Positions 29,520 through 37,623 of a stretch of DNA of 40,586 bases are shown in pieces. Source of the stretch: Acidobacteriota bacterium (lineage in GTDB: Bacteria > Acidobacteriota > Terriglobia > Terriglobales > Acidobacteriaceae); the NCBI GenBank assembly GCA_023265315.1, contig JAHFUA010000003.1:38670-79255 (forward strand), read 5' to 3'. Under the pieces are notes generated by a model. That model did not search any database. It saw only the letters and a list, made by a program, of their open reading frames with translations, and was not told the origin of the DNA. Position 1 is the stretch's first letter, and each line of letters begins with the position of its first letter. The position numbers were made by a program, and so were the translations under genes.

Positions 29520-30614
29520 GTGAAACGAACTTTCTTAGTCTTGACATTCTCGCTGATGGCGGTTCTGGCTCCGCTCTCGTTGTCGGCGCAGCGCTTGCCG
29601 GTGCGCGGGCACGTTACCGGAGAAGACGGCAAACCGCTGGCCGGCGCGGACATCGTGCTGGTCAACAAGGAAAACGGCCAGAAGTTCACCATGAAGACCG
29701 ACAAGAACGGGGATTTTGTGAACATCGGCGTCGCTCTCGGCGTTTATCACCTGACCGTGAACAAGGACGGAAAGGTCCTGTTCGAAAAAGACCTGGTGGC
29801 GAGCGGAGAGGAGAAGTTCGAGGAGATCAACATCCCCAAGGCCAAGGAAGAGTCCCGGCAGGAGGCGCTGAAGCAGTTGACGCCGGAGCAGCGCAAGCAG
29901 ATCGAGGAGCAGCAGAAGGCGGCCGAAGCTGAGCGGACCAGGATCCAGAGCCTCAACCAGATGCTGGCAGACGCCAAGGCTGCCGAAGACAGCGGCAACT
30001 ACGATCGGGCCGTCTCCCTCTACAAACAGGCTACCGCGGTGGATTCCACCAAGGATCTTCTGTGGGCGCGTTTGGGAGGGGCCTATCTCAACGTGGGTGG
30101 CAAAGTGCCTGCCGGCGATCGCGCCACCGCCAACGAGGATTATGCCCAGGCGGTCGAGGCCTATAAGAAGGCTATCGCCATCAAGGGTTCTGAAGCCGCC
30201 TACCACAACAACCTTGGGCAGGCGTATGCCAAGCTGGGCAAGACGGACGAGGCCCTGAACGAGTACAACGCGGCGGCGGCACTTGATCCCGCCAACGCCG
30301 GCCTGTACTACTACAATCTGGGCGCCATCCTCACCAACGCAGGCAAGGTGGACGAGGCCAATGCCGCCTTCGACAAGGCCATCGCCGCCGATCCCAACCG
30401 CGCCGACGCCTACTATTGGAAGGGCGTCAACCTGCTCGCCAAGGCTACGCTGAAGGACAACAAGATGGTCGCGCCCCCGAGCACAGCCGAGAACTTCAAT
30501 AAGTATCTGCAGCTTGCTCCCAATGGCTCCCATGCTGAGAGCGCCAAGGAGCTGCTGGCCAGTATCGGCGCCAAGGTTGAGACCAAGTACATAAAGGGTG
30601 ACAAGAAGAAATAG
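29520..30614 (+). CDS. Exported TPR protein with carboxypeptidase-like regulatory domain
   Basis: A protein of about 364 aa. The signal peptide (about 1-23) ends at LSLSA. A carboxypeptidase-regulatory-like beta-sandwich (about 26-110; VRGHVTGEDGKPLAGADIVLVN, GVYHLTVNKDG) is followed by a charged, probably coiled-coil helix (about 115-160). At least four TPRs follow (NYDRAVSLYKQATAVDS, AYHNNLGQAYAKLGKTDEA, GLYYYNLGAILTNAGKVDEA, ADAYYWKGVNLLAKA). The GTG at 29520 has GGAGGG nine bases upstream; an ATG at 29499 would add seven residues. It is common in acidobacterial genomes as a periplasmic scaffold; no specific role can be given. Confidence 0.85.
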   Translation: MKRTFLVLTFSLMAVLAPLSLSAQRLPVRGHVTGEDGKPLAGADIVLVNKENGQKFTMKTDKNGDFVNIGVALGVYHLTVNKDGKVLFEKDLVASGEEKFEEINIPKAKEESRQEALKQLTPEQRKQIEEQQKAAEAERTRIQSLNQMLADAKAAEDSGNYDRAVSLYKQATAVDSTKDLLWARLGGAYLNVGGKVPAGDRATANEDYAQAVEAYKKAIAIKGSEAAYHNNLGQAYAKLGKTDEALNEYNAAAALDPANAGLYYYNLGAILTNAGKVDEANAAFDKAIAADPNRADAYYWKGVNLLAKATLKDNKMVAPPSTAENFNKYLQLAPNGSHAESAKELLASIGAKVETKYIKGDKKK

Positions 30615-30724
30615 CTGGCCGCTTTTACTGTGGCTCCACCCCGAATTCACTGTGCTCGCTAAGGCCGGGGAAGCGCCGGGCATCCTTCCGGCGACTGCCC
30701 TCAAGCAACTAGCCCACGATGAAA

Positions 30725-30848
30725 TGTCATTCTTCCGTCGAGCAAAGCGAGAGGGGAGAATCTGACGGCAACGTGGGCGCAACTGGCTGGGTTGGTGCCG
30801 GCGGTTTCATCAGATCCTCCGCTCGCCTTCGGCTCGCGAAGGATGACA
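30725..30848. repeat. 124-nt interspersed repeat with inverted ends, copy B
   Basis: Same ends as copy A at 21541-21664 (TGTCATTCTTCCG and CGCGAAGGATGACA) and identical length. The last 37 nt are identical between copies and the middle has diverged. The gap 30615-30901 otherwise shows no gene. Confidence 0.8.
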
Positions 30849-30888
30849 CCTTCAACCGCGGAGGCAGCGTTGAACTGCAATGGAGGAT

Positions 30889-30894
30889 TACACT
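30889..30894 (+). promoter_or_regulatory. Candidate -10 hexamer for moeA
   Basis: TACACT ends 7 nt before the proposed GTG start of moeA, the same near-leaderless layout as selA and selB. No -35 was matched at the usual spacing. Confidence 0.3.
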
Positions 30895-30901
30895 GTATCC
30901 C

Positions 30902-32149
30902 GTGACCGTTCATGCCCAGCCCGGCATTCTCGCCTTCCCCGAGGCCCGCCGCGCGGTCGAAGAGCAGGCGCGCACCCTGCACCCCGGGCCGGCGGAGCTG
31001 GCGGCGCTGCCGCGCAGCCGCGGACGCGTGCTGGCGGAAGATATCGTCGCCGACCGCGACTTTCCGCCCTTCCCCCGCGCCACCCGGGACGGCTATGCCC
31101 TCCACAGCGCGGATCTGGCAGCGCTCCCAGCGACCCTGAACGTAATCGGCGAGGTGCGGGCAGGAAGCAGCCTCGCGGGCGGCCTGCTGGCTCGCGGCGA
31201 GGCCGCCGAGATCATGACCGGCGCGCCCGTGCCCGAGGGCGCCGACGCCGTGGTGATGCTGGAATACACGGCGCGCCAGGGCGCGAGCGTCGAGGTGCGG
31301 CGCGCGGTGGCAGCGGGAGAGAATCTTGTCCCCACCGGCAGCGAGGCCCGCGCCGGGCAGTTGCTGCTGCCGCGAGGCACGCGCATGGGCTTCGCCGAGA
31401 TCGCGGTGGCGGCCGGCGTCGGCAAGGCGCAGATGAGCATCTACGGCGCTCCGCGCGTGGGTATTCTCTCCACCGGAGACGAGCTTGTGGACGTCGACGC
31501 TCATCCCGGTCCCCATCAGATCCGCAATTCCAACAGCTATTCGCTGGCGGCACAGGTCGAGGCTGCCGGCGCCGAGCCGGTGCGCCTGCCCATCGCCCCC
31601 GACGATCCCGTGGTGCTCAAGCACCTGATCGAGGCAGGGCTCGCGCTCCACCTGCTGCTGCTGACCGGTGGCGTCTCCATGGGCAAATACGACCTGGTCG
31701 AACAGGTGCTGGCGCAGTTCGACGCCGAGTTCTTCTTCACCGGCGCGCAGATCCAGCCCGGCCGGCCGGTGGTCTTCGGCCGGGCGCGGAGCGCACCCGG
31801 CGCTGAGACTGCAACCTACTTCTTCGGCCTGCCGGGAAACCCGGTCTCCACCATGGTCACCTTCGAGATCTTCGTGCGTCCGCTGCTGGACGCGCTGTGC
31901 GGCGCCCCGCCCGGCAAGCTGCGCTTCCTCCAAGCGCGGTTGGGGGCAGAAGTCCGGACCAAGACCGGGCTCACCCGCTTCCTCCCGGCGCAGTTGTCGG
32001 GCGAAGTTGATCGTACTGAGGTCGAACTGGTGCGCTGGCAGGGATCAGGGGACGTCGCCGCCATGGCGCGCGCCAACTGCTTCCTGGTGGTCCCGCCCGA
32101 TCGCGAGCGCCTCGCCGCCGGAGAGCTGGTTTCGGTGCTGCTGCGCTAG
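30902..32149 (+). CDS. moeA: Molybdopterin molybdenumtransferase
   Basis: About 415 aa. MoeA inserts molybdate into adenylylated molybdopterin, the last step of Mo cofactor synthesis. Seen are FPEARRAVEEQA near the N terminus, PPFPRATRDGYALHS, IMTGAPVPEGADAVVMLE, the MoCF-fold motifs VGILSTGDELV and LLTGGVSMGKYDLV, FGLPGNPVSTMVTFEIFVRP, and a C-terminal beta domain. The GTG at 30902 is chosen because translation further upstream runs into repeat copy B. moaB and moaC lie 4-5 kb downstream on the other strand. Confidence 0.95.
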   Translation: MTVHAQPGILAFPEARRAVEEQARTLHPGPAELAALPRSRGRVLAEDIVADRDFPPFPRATRDGYALHSADLAALPATLNVIGEVRAGSSLAGGLLARGEAAEIMTGAPVPEGADAVVMLEYTARQGASVEVRRAVAAGENLVPTGSEARAGQLLLPRGTRMGFAEIAVAAGVGKAQMSIYGAPRVGILSTGDELVDVDAHPGPHQIRNSNSYSLAAQVEAAGAEPVRLPIAPDDPVVLKHLIEAGLALHLLLLTGGVSMGKYDLVEQVLAQFDAEFFFTGAQIQPGRPVVFGRARSAPGAETATYFFGLPGNPVSTMVTFEIFVRPLLDALCGAPPGKLRFLQARLGAEVRTKTGLTRFLPAQLSGEVDRTEVELVRWQGSGDVAAMARANCFLVVPPDRERLAAGELVSVLLR

Positions 32150-32153
32150 GCCG

Positions 32154-32714
32154 CTAGCGCTTGCTCGCCGTTCCGCCGGTGATCGTAAACGTGAGCGCGC
32201 TTTCGGCGGGGAACACCGCTTCCTGCTTGCCCGTCGCGGCCGCAACCCCAGTCCCGGCCGCGCCTCCGGCCAGGGTGCCGATGGCTGCGCCCTTGCCTCC
32301 TCCGGCGATGGCGCCGATGATGGCGCCGGCAGCCGCGCCTCCGCCGATCTTGGTCACGTTGCTCTTGGTGTGGCTCTTACCCTTGCCGCGGACAGCCGAG
32401 CTCTGCACGGGATGGCCATCCACCGAGGTCAGCCGCAACGTGAGCTGGCCTGGTTCGTGCAGCCGGCCACTCGGTTTCACGTAGGTCACTTTGCCTTGGA
32501 CCGGCGCCCCGGCCCGGGCCACGGTCCTGCCCTGGACCACGACATTCCTGGCCAGCGTGCCTTCAAACGTCTCCCCGGCCTGCGCCGTTCCCGAGCTGAT
32601 CTCCGAGGTCAGGCGCACGGTCACCGGCGTCCCAGCAGGGATGGTGGACGCTCCCGCCACCACCGCCAGCGCCAGAAGCGCCATCACAAGCTGCAAGAGT
32701 TTACGGGGTACCAT
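32154..32714 (-). CDS. Secreted glycine-zipper protein, third paralogue
   Basis: A 186-aa exported protein. After the signal peptide (about 1-22) the beta domain begins at once: IPAGTPVTVRLTSEISSGT, AGETFEGTL, AGAPVQGKVTYVKPSGRL. It is followed by a glycine zipper (about 125-160; GAIIGAIAGGGKGAAIGTLAGG) and the closing strand FPAESALTFTI. It aligns throughout with the lipoprotein at 1209-1910 but lacks a lipobox. A GGAGG lies upstream of the ATG. Function is unknown. It is convergent with moeA (4 nt apart) and divergent from the glycosylase gene. Confidence 0.85.
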   Translation of the reverse strand: MVPRKLLQLVMALLALAVVAGASTIPAGTPVTVRLTSEISSGTAQAGETFEGTLARNVVVQGRTVARAGAPVQGKVTYVKPSGRLHEPGQLTLRLTSVDGHPVQSSAVRGKGKSHTKSNVTKIGGGAAAGAIIGAIAGGGKGAAIGTLAGGAAGTGVAAATGKQEAVFPAESALTFTITGGTASKR

Positions 32715-32747
32715 ACAATTCGCCTCCTGTTAATCTCCCTAGCGAAC

Positions 32748-33527
32748 ATGTTTGCGATGCGAAGCCGACGAGTGGACGCGGTCGAAACGAGAGAACAGCA
32801 ACAGCATATCCCAAAAAAACCTGAGGGTGAGAGGGCCGGTGAGAAAGAACTCGATCTGCCGCGGGTCCGTCCCCTCGCGGTGGACTTCTACCACCGCGAT
32901 CCGCGCCGCGTCGCCCGCGCCCTTCTGGGCAAGGTCCTGGTGCGGCAGTTGGGCCGCCAGCGGATGGACGGACGCATCGTGGAGGTGGAAGCCTATCTGG
33001 GGAGCGACGATGCCGCCGCCCACGCCGCCGCCGGGCTCACGCCGCGCAACCGCGTCTTGTTCGGGCCGCCGGGACGCGCCTACGTCTATTTCATTTATGG
33101 GAATCACTATTGCCTGAACATTTCGTGCCTGCCGGAAGGCCAGGCGGGATGCGTATTGTTCCGGGCGCTGGAGCCGCTGCGCGGGCTCGCGGCGATGGCG
33201 CGGCGCCGTGGAATGCTGCCGAAGGCGCTCCATGGCAAGGCACGCCGCCTCCTGACCACGGGTCCGGGCCGGCTTTGCGAAGCCTTCGACATCACTCGCC
33301 CCAAAGACAACGGTACGGACATGACTTCACCCCTGTCCGGCCTATGGGTCGGTGATGACGGCTTCCGTCCACGGAAGATTGTGACCGCCGGGCGTGTTGG
33401 CATTACAAAATCGGCCGAGCAGCCGCTGCGGTACTACATCGCGGGGAATGAGTTCGTCTCGGGACCGAAAATCAGGAGTCAGGAGTCGGGAGCCAGGAGC
33501 CGGCGGGCGCCAAGAATCAGTCGCTGA
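32748..33527 (+). CDS. 3-methyladenine DNA glycosylase (AAG/MPG family)
   Basis: A protein of up to 259 aa that removes alkylated purines from DNA. The AAG-family core starts at about residue 45 (VDFYHRDPRRVARALLGKVLV). It includes the catalytic region RIVEVEAYLGSDDAAAHA, RNRVLFGPPGRAYVYFIYG, CLNISC and LTTGPGRLCEAFDI. The N-terminal 40 residues are poorly conserved, so the start could be later than the ATG at 32748. The last 17 or so residues (from IRSQESGARS) are translated from a quasi-repeat array, so the family C terminus has been replaced or extended by repeat DNA. Confidence 0.92.
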   Translation: MFAMRSRRVDAVETREQQQHIPKKPEGERAGEKELDLPRVRPLAVDFYHRDPRRVARALLGKVLVRQLGRQRMDGRIVEVEAYLGSDDAAAHAAAGLTPRNRVLFGPPGRAYVYFIYGNHYCLNISCLPEGQAGCVLFRALEPLRGLAAMARRRGMLPKALHGKARRLLTTGPGRLCEAFDITRPKDNGTDMTSPLSGLWVGDDGFRPRKIVTAGRVGITKSAEQPLRYYIAGNEFVSGPKIRSQESGARSRRAPRISR

Positions 33528-33545
33528 CTCCCGACTCCTATCCTG
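33471..33545. repeat. Inverted quasi-repeat array (word CAGGAGTC) spanning two gene ends
   Basis: The left arm (33471-33503) is ATCAGGAGTCAGGAGTCGGG and AGCCAGGAGCCGG. The right arm (33524-33545) is CTGACTCCCGACTCCTATCC and TG. The stop codon of the glycosylase (33525-33527) and the stop codon of panC (33538-33540) both lie inside it. Confidence 0.8.
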
Positions 33546-34389
33546 CCCCGTGCAGCACGATGTTGTCGATCAAACGTGTTGAGCCGACGAACGCCGCCAC
33601 CGCCACCAGCGCGCCCTGCGACGTGTTTGCCACCGGGTCGAGGGTGTCGCGATCGACAATCTCGAAATAGTCCAGCCGCACCGCTGGCTCCTGCTCGAAT
33701 ACTTCGAGCGCGGCGGCGATCAAACGTGCGGAATCGCTCTCGCCGGTGTCGGCCAGGGTCTGCACCCGCATCAGCGAGCGGTAGAGCACGGTCGCCTGCT
33801 CGCGCTGCTGGGAATCGAGGTACGCGTTGCGCGAGCTGAGGGCCAGCCCGTCGGGCTCGCGCACGATGGGGCAGACCACGATCTCGACGTCCAGATCGAG
33901 GTCGCGCACCAGGCGACGGATGATGGCTGCCTGCGCCGCGTCCTTCTGGCCGAAGAATGCGCAGTCCGGCTCGACGATGTTGAACAGCTTCGCCACCACG
34001 GTGGCGACGCCGCGGAAGTGTCCGGGACGGGAGCGCCCGCACAGCTTCTCGCTCAGGCCCTCGACCGCGACGAACGTGGTGGCGCCGGGGGGATACATCT
34101 CCTCCGTCGACGGAGCAAAGAGGATGGCGACGCCCTCGGCCTCAAGCGTCTCGCGGTCGCGCTCGAAGCTGCGTGGGTACTTGGAAAAGTCTTCCTTGGG
34201 GCCGAACTGGGTAGGATTGACGAAGATGGAGACAGCCACCGCGTCGCACTGCTGGCGGGCGGCGCGCACCAGCGAGATGTGTCCGGCATGCAGCGCGCCC
34301 ATGGTGGGCACAAAACCCAGCCGGCGCTGCTCCGGGCGCGCGGCACGGCAGGCGGCACGCATCTCCGCGATGGTACGGCAGATTTTCAC
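33538..34389 (-). CDS. panC: Pantothenate synthetase
   Basis: A 283-aa enzyme that joins pantoate and beta-alanine with ATP to make pantothenate for CoA. The nucleotidyl-transferase signature HxGH is His34-His37 in MGALHAGHISL. SIFVNPTQFGPKEDFSKYPR, GHFRGVATVVAKLFN, FFGQKDAAQAAII and the KMSKS-like SSRNAYLD are all present. panB and panD are not in the window. Its last codons and stop fall in a repeat arm. Confidence 0.97.
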   Translation of the reverse strand: MKICRTIAEMRAACRAARPEQRRLGFVPTMGALHAGHISLVRAARQQCDAVAVSIFVNPTQFGPKEDFSKYPRSFERDRETLEAEGVAILFAPSTEEMYPPGATTFVAVEGLSEKLCGRSRPGHFRGVATVVAKLFNIVEPDCAFFGQKDAAQAAIIRRLVRDLDLDVEIVVCPIVREPDGLALSSRNAYLDSQQREQATVLYRSLMRVQTLADTGESDSARLIAAALEVFEQEPAVRLDYFEIVDRDTLDPVANTSQGALVAVAAFVGSTRLIDNIVLHGAG

Positions 34390-34400
34390 AGCTTAATTTA

Positions 34401-34457
34401 ACCACGGAGGCACAGAGACACAGAGGTTTTCTAATTTCCTACGTGCCTCCGCGGTGG
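34401..34457. repeat. Inverted quasi-repeat array (ACCACGGAGGCACAGAGAC)
   Basis: The left arm ACCACGGAGGCACAGAGACA is answered by ACGTGCCTCCGCGGTGG at 34441-34457. It lies just upstream of the panC start in the divergent gap. The word family is the same as at 23740-23802. Confidence 0.7.
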
Positions 34458-34529
34458 ATTGTTCTCCTGCCTGCTTGACGTTCGCCCCGGTTCGGTTGAG
34501 AATTCCCACTCCATCCTATTGAGGTGACC

Positions 34530-35063
34530 ATGCTCGCATACGTGTTCGTGCTGTTGGCCATCGCCAGCCGGTTCCTGCCGCATCCCGAGGGCTGGGTGCA
34601 GTTCACGCCCCTGGGAGCGGCCCTGCTGTACTTCGGGGCGCGCGCGCCGTTGAAGCGCATGTGGATCCCGCTCACGGCGCTGATCGCGGCCGACGTGTAC
34701 CTGACCAAGGTGACCTACGCCTATCCTCTCAAGGCCGACCACCTCGTGACCTGGGCGTGGTATGCGGGCGTCATCGTGCTCGGAGGCGTGCTGCTGGGCA
34801 GGCAGGTGAGCCCGGTGCGCGTCGCCGCCGGCTCGCTCGCGGCATCCGTTGCCTTCTTCGTGGTAAGCAACTTCGCGGTGTGGGCGGTCTGGCACATGTA
34901 TCCCAAGACGCCGGCCGGCCTGCTGACGGCGTACATTGCGGCCATTCCCTTCTTCCGCAACCAGGTGCTGGCCGACCTGCTGTTTGCGGCCGTGCTGTTC
35001 GCGATTGGGGCGCTGGTCGAGCGGCGCGAGAGCAAGGCGGCCCCCCGGATCCGCGCTGCGTGA
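34530..35063 (+). CDS. Integral membrane protein (DUF6580-like)
   Basis: A 177-aa protein with about five hydrophobic segments: MLAYVFVLLAIASRFLP at the N terminus, TPLGAALLYFGAR, YAGVIVLGGVLLG, AASVAFFVVSNFAVWAVW and VLADLLFAAVLFAIGALVE. The pattern recalls small membrane proteins of the DUF6580 type, which resemble ECF transporter S components. This assignment is from memory of the family's look and is tentative. The ATG at 34530 has GAGGTGA just upstream. A good terminator follows. Confidence 0.7.
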   Translation: MLAYVFVLLAIASRFLPHPEGWVQFTPLGAALLYFGARAPLKRMWIPLTALIAADVYLTKVTYAYPLKADHLVTWAWYAGVIVLGGVLLGRQVSPVRVAAGSLAASVAFFVVSNFAVWAVWHMYPKTPAGLLTAYIAAIPFFRNQVLADLLFAAVLFAIGALVERRESKAAPRIRAA

Positions 35064-35090
35064 CCGGCCCTTAATCAGGGAAAAAAGAGC

Positions 35091-35115
35091 AAGGCACGCC
35101 GTGCGCGTGCCTTTT
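35091..35115 (+). terminator. Rho-independent terminator
   Basis: A 9-bp stem AAGGCACGC/GCGTGCCTT with a 5-nt loop is followed by TTTTGATTT. The upstream side has AAAAAAGAGC, so it could also act on the other strand, for dedA-like transcripts. It is the clearest terminator in the window. Confidence 0.8.
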
Positions 35116-35123
35116 GATTTCTT

Positions 35124-35155
35124 GTCCTCCGTGTCTCCGTGCCTCTGTGGCTCCC
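35124..35155. repeat. Quasi-repeat array (word CCGTGTCTC)
   Basis: GTCCTCCGTGTCTCCGTGCC then TCTGTGGCTCCC. It reaches the stop codon of the VTT-domain gene at 35155-35157. Confidence 0.6.
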
Positions 35156-35793
35156 TACTTTTCCAGTTCGTGCTCGAGTTCGGCCACCGGCTCGCGCCAC
35201 AGGCGGTAGATCAGGTAGATCAACAGGATCACGACCGCGGCGCTCCCCAAAGTGAGCGCCAGGTGCTTGTGGATGAGGATCCCGGCGAAGGTCACGACGT
35301 GCGGCCCGAAGAACAGCGTGAGCACCGAGAGCAGGAGGAAGCGCACCATCCGCCCGCAGAAGATGGACAGCAGGAACTGCGTGAAGTGCATCTCGAAGAC
35401 CCCGGCCGAGAGCACGAAGAGTTTGAAGGGCGCAGGGGGCGGCAGCATGGAGGGAATCATCAGCGCCCAGAACTCACGTTTTTCGAACGAGTGGCGGATC
35501 TTGTCGAAGCGTTGCTTGGAGATGCGCTTGCGCAGCAGCAGCTCGCCTCCCTTGTAGCCGATGGCGTAGATGATCAGGCTGCCGAGAGCGGAACCGGCCG
35601 AGGCCATGATCGCGTACTGGAGGAAGCGGGAGCGGTCGTTGTAGACGTAGCCGGCCACCACCGGATCCAGCGGCAGGCCCAGGAAAGCCGCGTCAATGGC
35701 GGCGATGCCGAAGGCGCCCCAGACGCCAAGCGGCTTCAGCAATCCCCACACGAAGACGGTGTAGCGCGACAGGATGTGCTTCAGAAAATTCAC
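35155..35793 (-). CDS. VTT/DedA-like membrane protein (YqaA type)
   Basis: A 212-aa integral membrane protein of the VTT (SNARE-associated/DedA) superfamily. It has LGVWGAFGIAAIDAAFLGLP, a re-entrant-type glycine segment in MASAGSALGSLIIYAIGY, and the conserved MIPSMLPPPAPFKLFVLSAGVFE with GRMVRFLLL. It ends in a hydrophobic helix (LGSAAVVILLIYLIYRLW) and a charged tail. Family members are linked to lipid scrambling or undecaprenyl-phosphate handling. The specific role is not known here. It lies downstream of moaB on the same strand, separated by a hairpin repeat. Confidence 0.88.
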   Translation of the reverse strand: MNFLKHILSRYTVFVWGLLKPLGVWGAFGIAAIDAAFLGLPLDPVVAGYVYNDRSRFLQYAIMASAGSALGSLIIYAIGYKGGELLLRKRISKQRFDKIRHSFEKREFWALMIPSMLPPPAPFKLFVLSAGVFEMHFTQFLLSIFCGRMVRFLLLSVLTLFFGPHVVTFAGILIHKHLALTLGSAAVVILLIYLIYRLWREPVAELEHELEK

Positions 35794-35812
35794 GCGGGCG
35801 TAACTATTTTAC

Positions 35813-35865
35813 GCGAGCGGGCGCGGACCTTGCGCTGGAATTCCGGCTCAAGGTCCCTCGCTCGC
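35813..35865. repeat. CGAGCG/CGCTCG hairpin repeat
   Basis: GCGAGCG and GGACCTTG on the left pair with CAAGGTCC and CGCTCGC on the right. It sits between moaB and the VTT-domain gene and belongs with the motifs at 59-82 and 15600-15651. No T run follows on either strand. Confidence 0.6.
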
Positions 35866-35879
35866 AAAACGCCTCAAGA

Positions 35880-36359
35880 TCAATGGCCAGGGTGCGCGGT
35901 CTTGCCGGCCAGCAGCTCCAGCGCGTGCGGCAGCAGGTCCAGCACCGCGGCCAGCGATTCCGTCGCTGCCTGCGGGCTGCCAGGGAGGTTCAGCACCAAC
36001 GCCCGCCCGCAGACCCCGCACACCCCGCGGCTCAGCGCCGCTAGCGGAGTCGTCTGCGAACCCACGGCACGCATGCGCTCGGCCACGCCTTCCACCAGCC
36101 GGCTGCACACCGCGCGCGTGGCTTCCGGAGTGACGTCGCGCTCGGCGATGCCGGTTCCGCCTGTGGTCACCACCAGTTGTGCCCGCGACGCCATCTCCAG
36201 GATCGCCTCCTGGATGGCCCCCTGTTCGTCGGCAACCACTTCGCTGGCGATGACGTGGAACTTATGTCGTTGGAGCGCCGTCTTGACGGCAGGTCCAGAA
36301 AGGTCGGTTCGCTGGCCGCGCGCCGATGAATCGCTGATGGTGAGCACGGCGGCAGTCAT
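35880..36359 (-). CDS. moaB: Molybdopterin adenylyltransferase family protein (MoaB/Mog)
   Basis: A 159-aa MoCF-fold protein that adenylylates molybdopterin before metal insertion by MoeA. The motifs are AAVLTISDSSARGQRTD, LVVTTGGTGIAERDVTPEAT and NLPGSPQAATESL. Whether it is functionally MogA or MoaB cannot be decided from sequence. It lies in a minus-strand group moaC, response regulator, moaB, with 9 nt to the regulator gene. Confidence 0.93.
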   Translation of the reverse strand: MTAAVLTISDSSARGQRTDLSGPAVKTALQRHKFHVIASEVVADEQGAIQEAILEMASRAQLVVTTGGTGIAERDVTPEATRAVCSRLVEGVAERMRAVGSQTTPLAALSRGVCGVCGRALVLNLPGSPQAATESLAAVLDLLPHALELLAGKTAHPGH

Positions 36360-36368
36360 GCGAACGCT

Positions 36369-37118
36369 TCAGCTCTCCAGCACGTCCTGTTCGGCTTCGT
36401 GGTTGGCTTCATCGAGCAACCGCAGGCCTTCCATCAGCAGGCCCTGGGTAGAGCGCGTAGTGGTCTGTTCGGGGCTGTGCCGGGTGAAGTCGATCAGGAA
36501 GTTGCCGTCGGGCCAGAACAGCACCTTGTACACGGCGCTGTCGCCCTTCAGGTCGCCGTAGAGCGCGTGGTTGATCTGGCCGTCGGAGAAGAAGAGCTGG
36601 CAACTCTCGCCGTCGCGCGTGAGGGTGAGGCCGCAGGTCTTGTGGCCCATCTCGAGCGATTGCAGCAGGTCCACCACGTTCATCTGCGCCAGGCTGCCGC
36701 GCAACTGGCCGTCGCCCGGGGCCTCACGCGCCATCTTCTCCAGCGCGATCTTGTCGATCACCCTTTTCACGCGGGCGGTGGCTTCCTTGATGAAGAACGG
36801 CTTCTCCAGGAAGTCTTCGGCGCGGTCCTCCAGGGACTTGAGCTTGTCGTTGATGTCGGCGCGGCTGGCGGCGAGGATGATGGGAATGCGCGACGTGGCG
36901 GCGCGGCCCTTCAGCTTCTCGAAGAGCTGCCATCCGTCCATGCCCGGCATGCTGTAGTCGGCGATCAGCAGGTCGGGAGGATCGTCGATGGCCTTGAGCA
37001 GGGCGTCGGCGCTGTCGCTGGCGGTGGTCAGCGCCGCCAGCGGCTCCAGCGCCTGGCGCAGCAGGCCGAGGATCATCGGATTGTCGTCCACCAGCAGGAC
37101 TTTGACGTTGCCGGCCAC
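36369..37118 (-). CDS. Response regulator with DUF4388 (PATAN-like) effector domain
   Basis: A 249-aa protein. The receiver domain (about 5-120) has Asp11/Asp12, phospho-acceptor Asp54 (LLIADYSMPGMDG), a Ser85 switch position and Lys106 (EDFLEKPF). The second domain (about 140-215) reads GQLRGSLAQMNVVDLLQSLE, TCGLTLTRDGESCQLFFSDG and INHALYGDLKGDSAVYKVL, the DUF4388/PATAN pattern found in regulators of Myxococcus-, Deinococcus- and Acidobacteria-like lineages. It has no DNA-binding domain. It sits between moaC (3 nt) and moaB (9 nt), so it should be co-transcribed with Mo cofactor genes. Confidence 0.92.
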   Translation of the reverse strand: MAGNVKVLLVDDNPMILGLLRQALEPLAALTTASDSADALLKAIDDPPDLLIADYSMPGMDGWQLFEKLKGRAATSRIPIILAASRADINDKLKSLEDRAEDFLEKPFFIKEATARVKRVIDKIALEKMAREAPGDGQLRGSLAQMNVVDLLQSLEMGHKTCGLTLTRDGESCQLFFSDGQINHALYGDLKGDSAVYKVLFWPDGNFLIDFTRHSPEQTTTRSTQGLLMEGLRLLDEANHEAEQDVLES

Positions 37119-37121
37119 TAG

Positions 37122-37598
37122 TCACTTCTTCCGGCGCAAATACGCGCCGCTCTTGCCGCCGCTCTTGCGCTCCAGGACCACGTCGCGGATCTCGATCCCC
37201 TTGTCCAGGGCCTTGCACATGTCGTACACGGTCAGCGCCGCGACGCTGGCGGCCACCAGCGCTTCCATCTCCACCCCAGTGACGGCGGTGGTCGCGGCGC
37301 GCGCGGTGATCGCCACGCCATTCTTGCATAGCCGGGTGTGCACATCAATGTGACTAAGGGGAACGTTGTGGCACATGGGGATCAGCTCGGACGTGCGCTT
37401 GGCGGCGGCGATGCCCGCAAAACGCGCGATCTCCAGCGGGTTCCCTTTGGGATTGCGCGGCAATGCCTTGACTACGCGGGGCGAGAGCACGACGAACGCC
37501 GAAGCCTCAGCCTCGCGCCGCGTGGCTCGCTTGGCGGAAACATCCACCATCTGCGCCTGGCCACGTCGGTAATGCGATAGCTTGGAGGGTTTGGCCAT
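37122..37598 (-). CDS. moaC: Cyclic pyranopterin monophosphate synthase
   Basis: About 158 aa. MoaC, with MoaA, makes cPMP in the first step of Mo cofactor synthesis. Seen are MVDVSAKRATRREAEASA, RFAGIAAAKRTSELIPMCHN, PLSHIDV, TAVTGVEMEALVAASVAALT and the catalytic Asp/Lys stretch YDMCKALDKGIEI. The ATG at 37596-37598 gives the usual N terminus; another ATG five codons upstream is possible. moaA is not in the window. Confidence 0.96.
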   Translation of the reverse strand: MAKPSKLSHYRRGQAQMVDVSAKRATRREAEASAFVVLSPRVVKALPRNPKGNPLEIARFAGIAAAKRTSELIPMCHNVPLSHIDVHTRLCKNGVAITARAATTAVTGVEMEALVAASVAALTVYDMCKALDKGIEIRDVVLERKSGGKSGAYLRRKK

Positions 37599-37623
37599 GG
37601 GCTTAGTCTGCATTTCCTATCAG

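Noticed and set aside
31668-32747. A 360-codon N-terminal extension of the DNA glycosylase frame
   Set aside because: It runs antiparallel or out of frame through moeA and the glycine-zipper gene and has the Arg/Ser/Pro-rich look of a shadow frame in GC-rich DNA.
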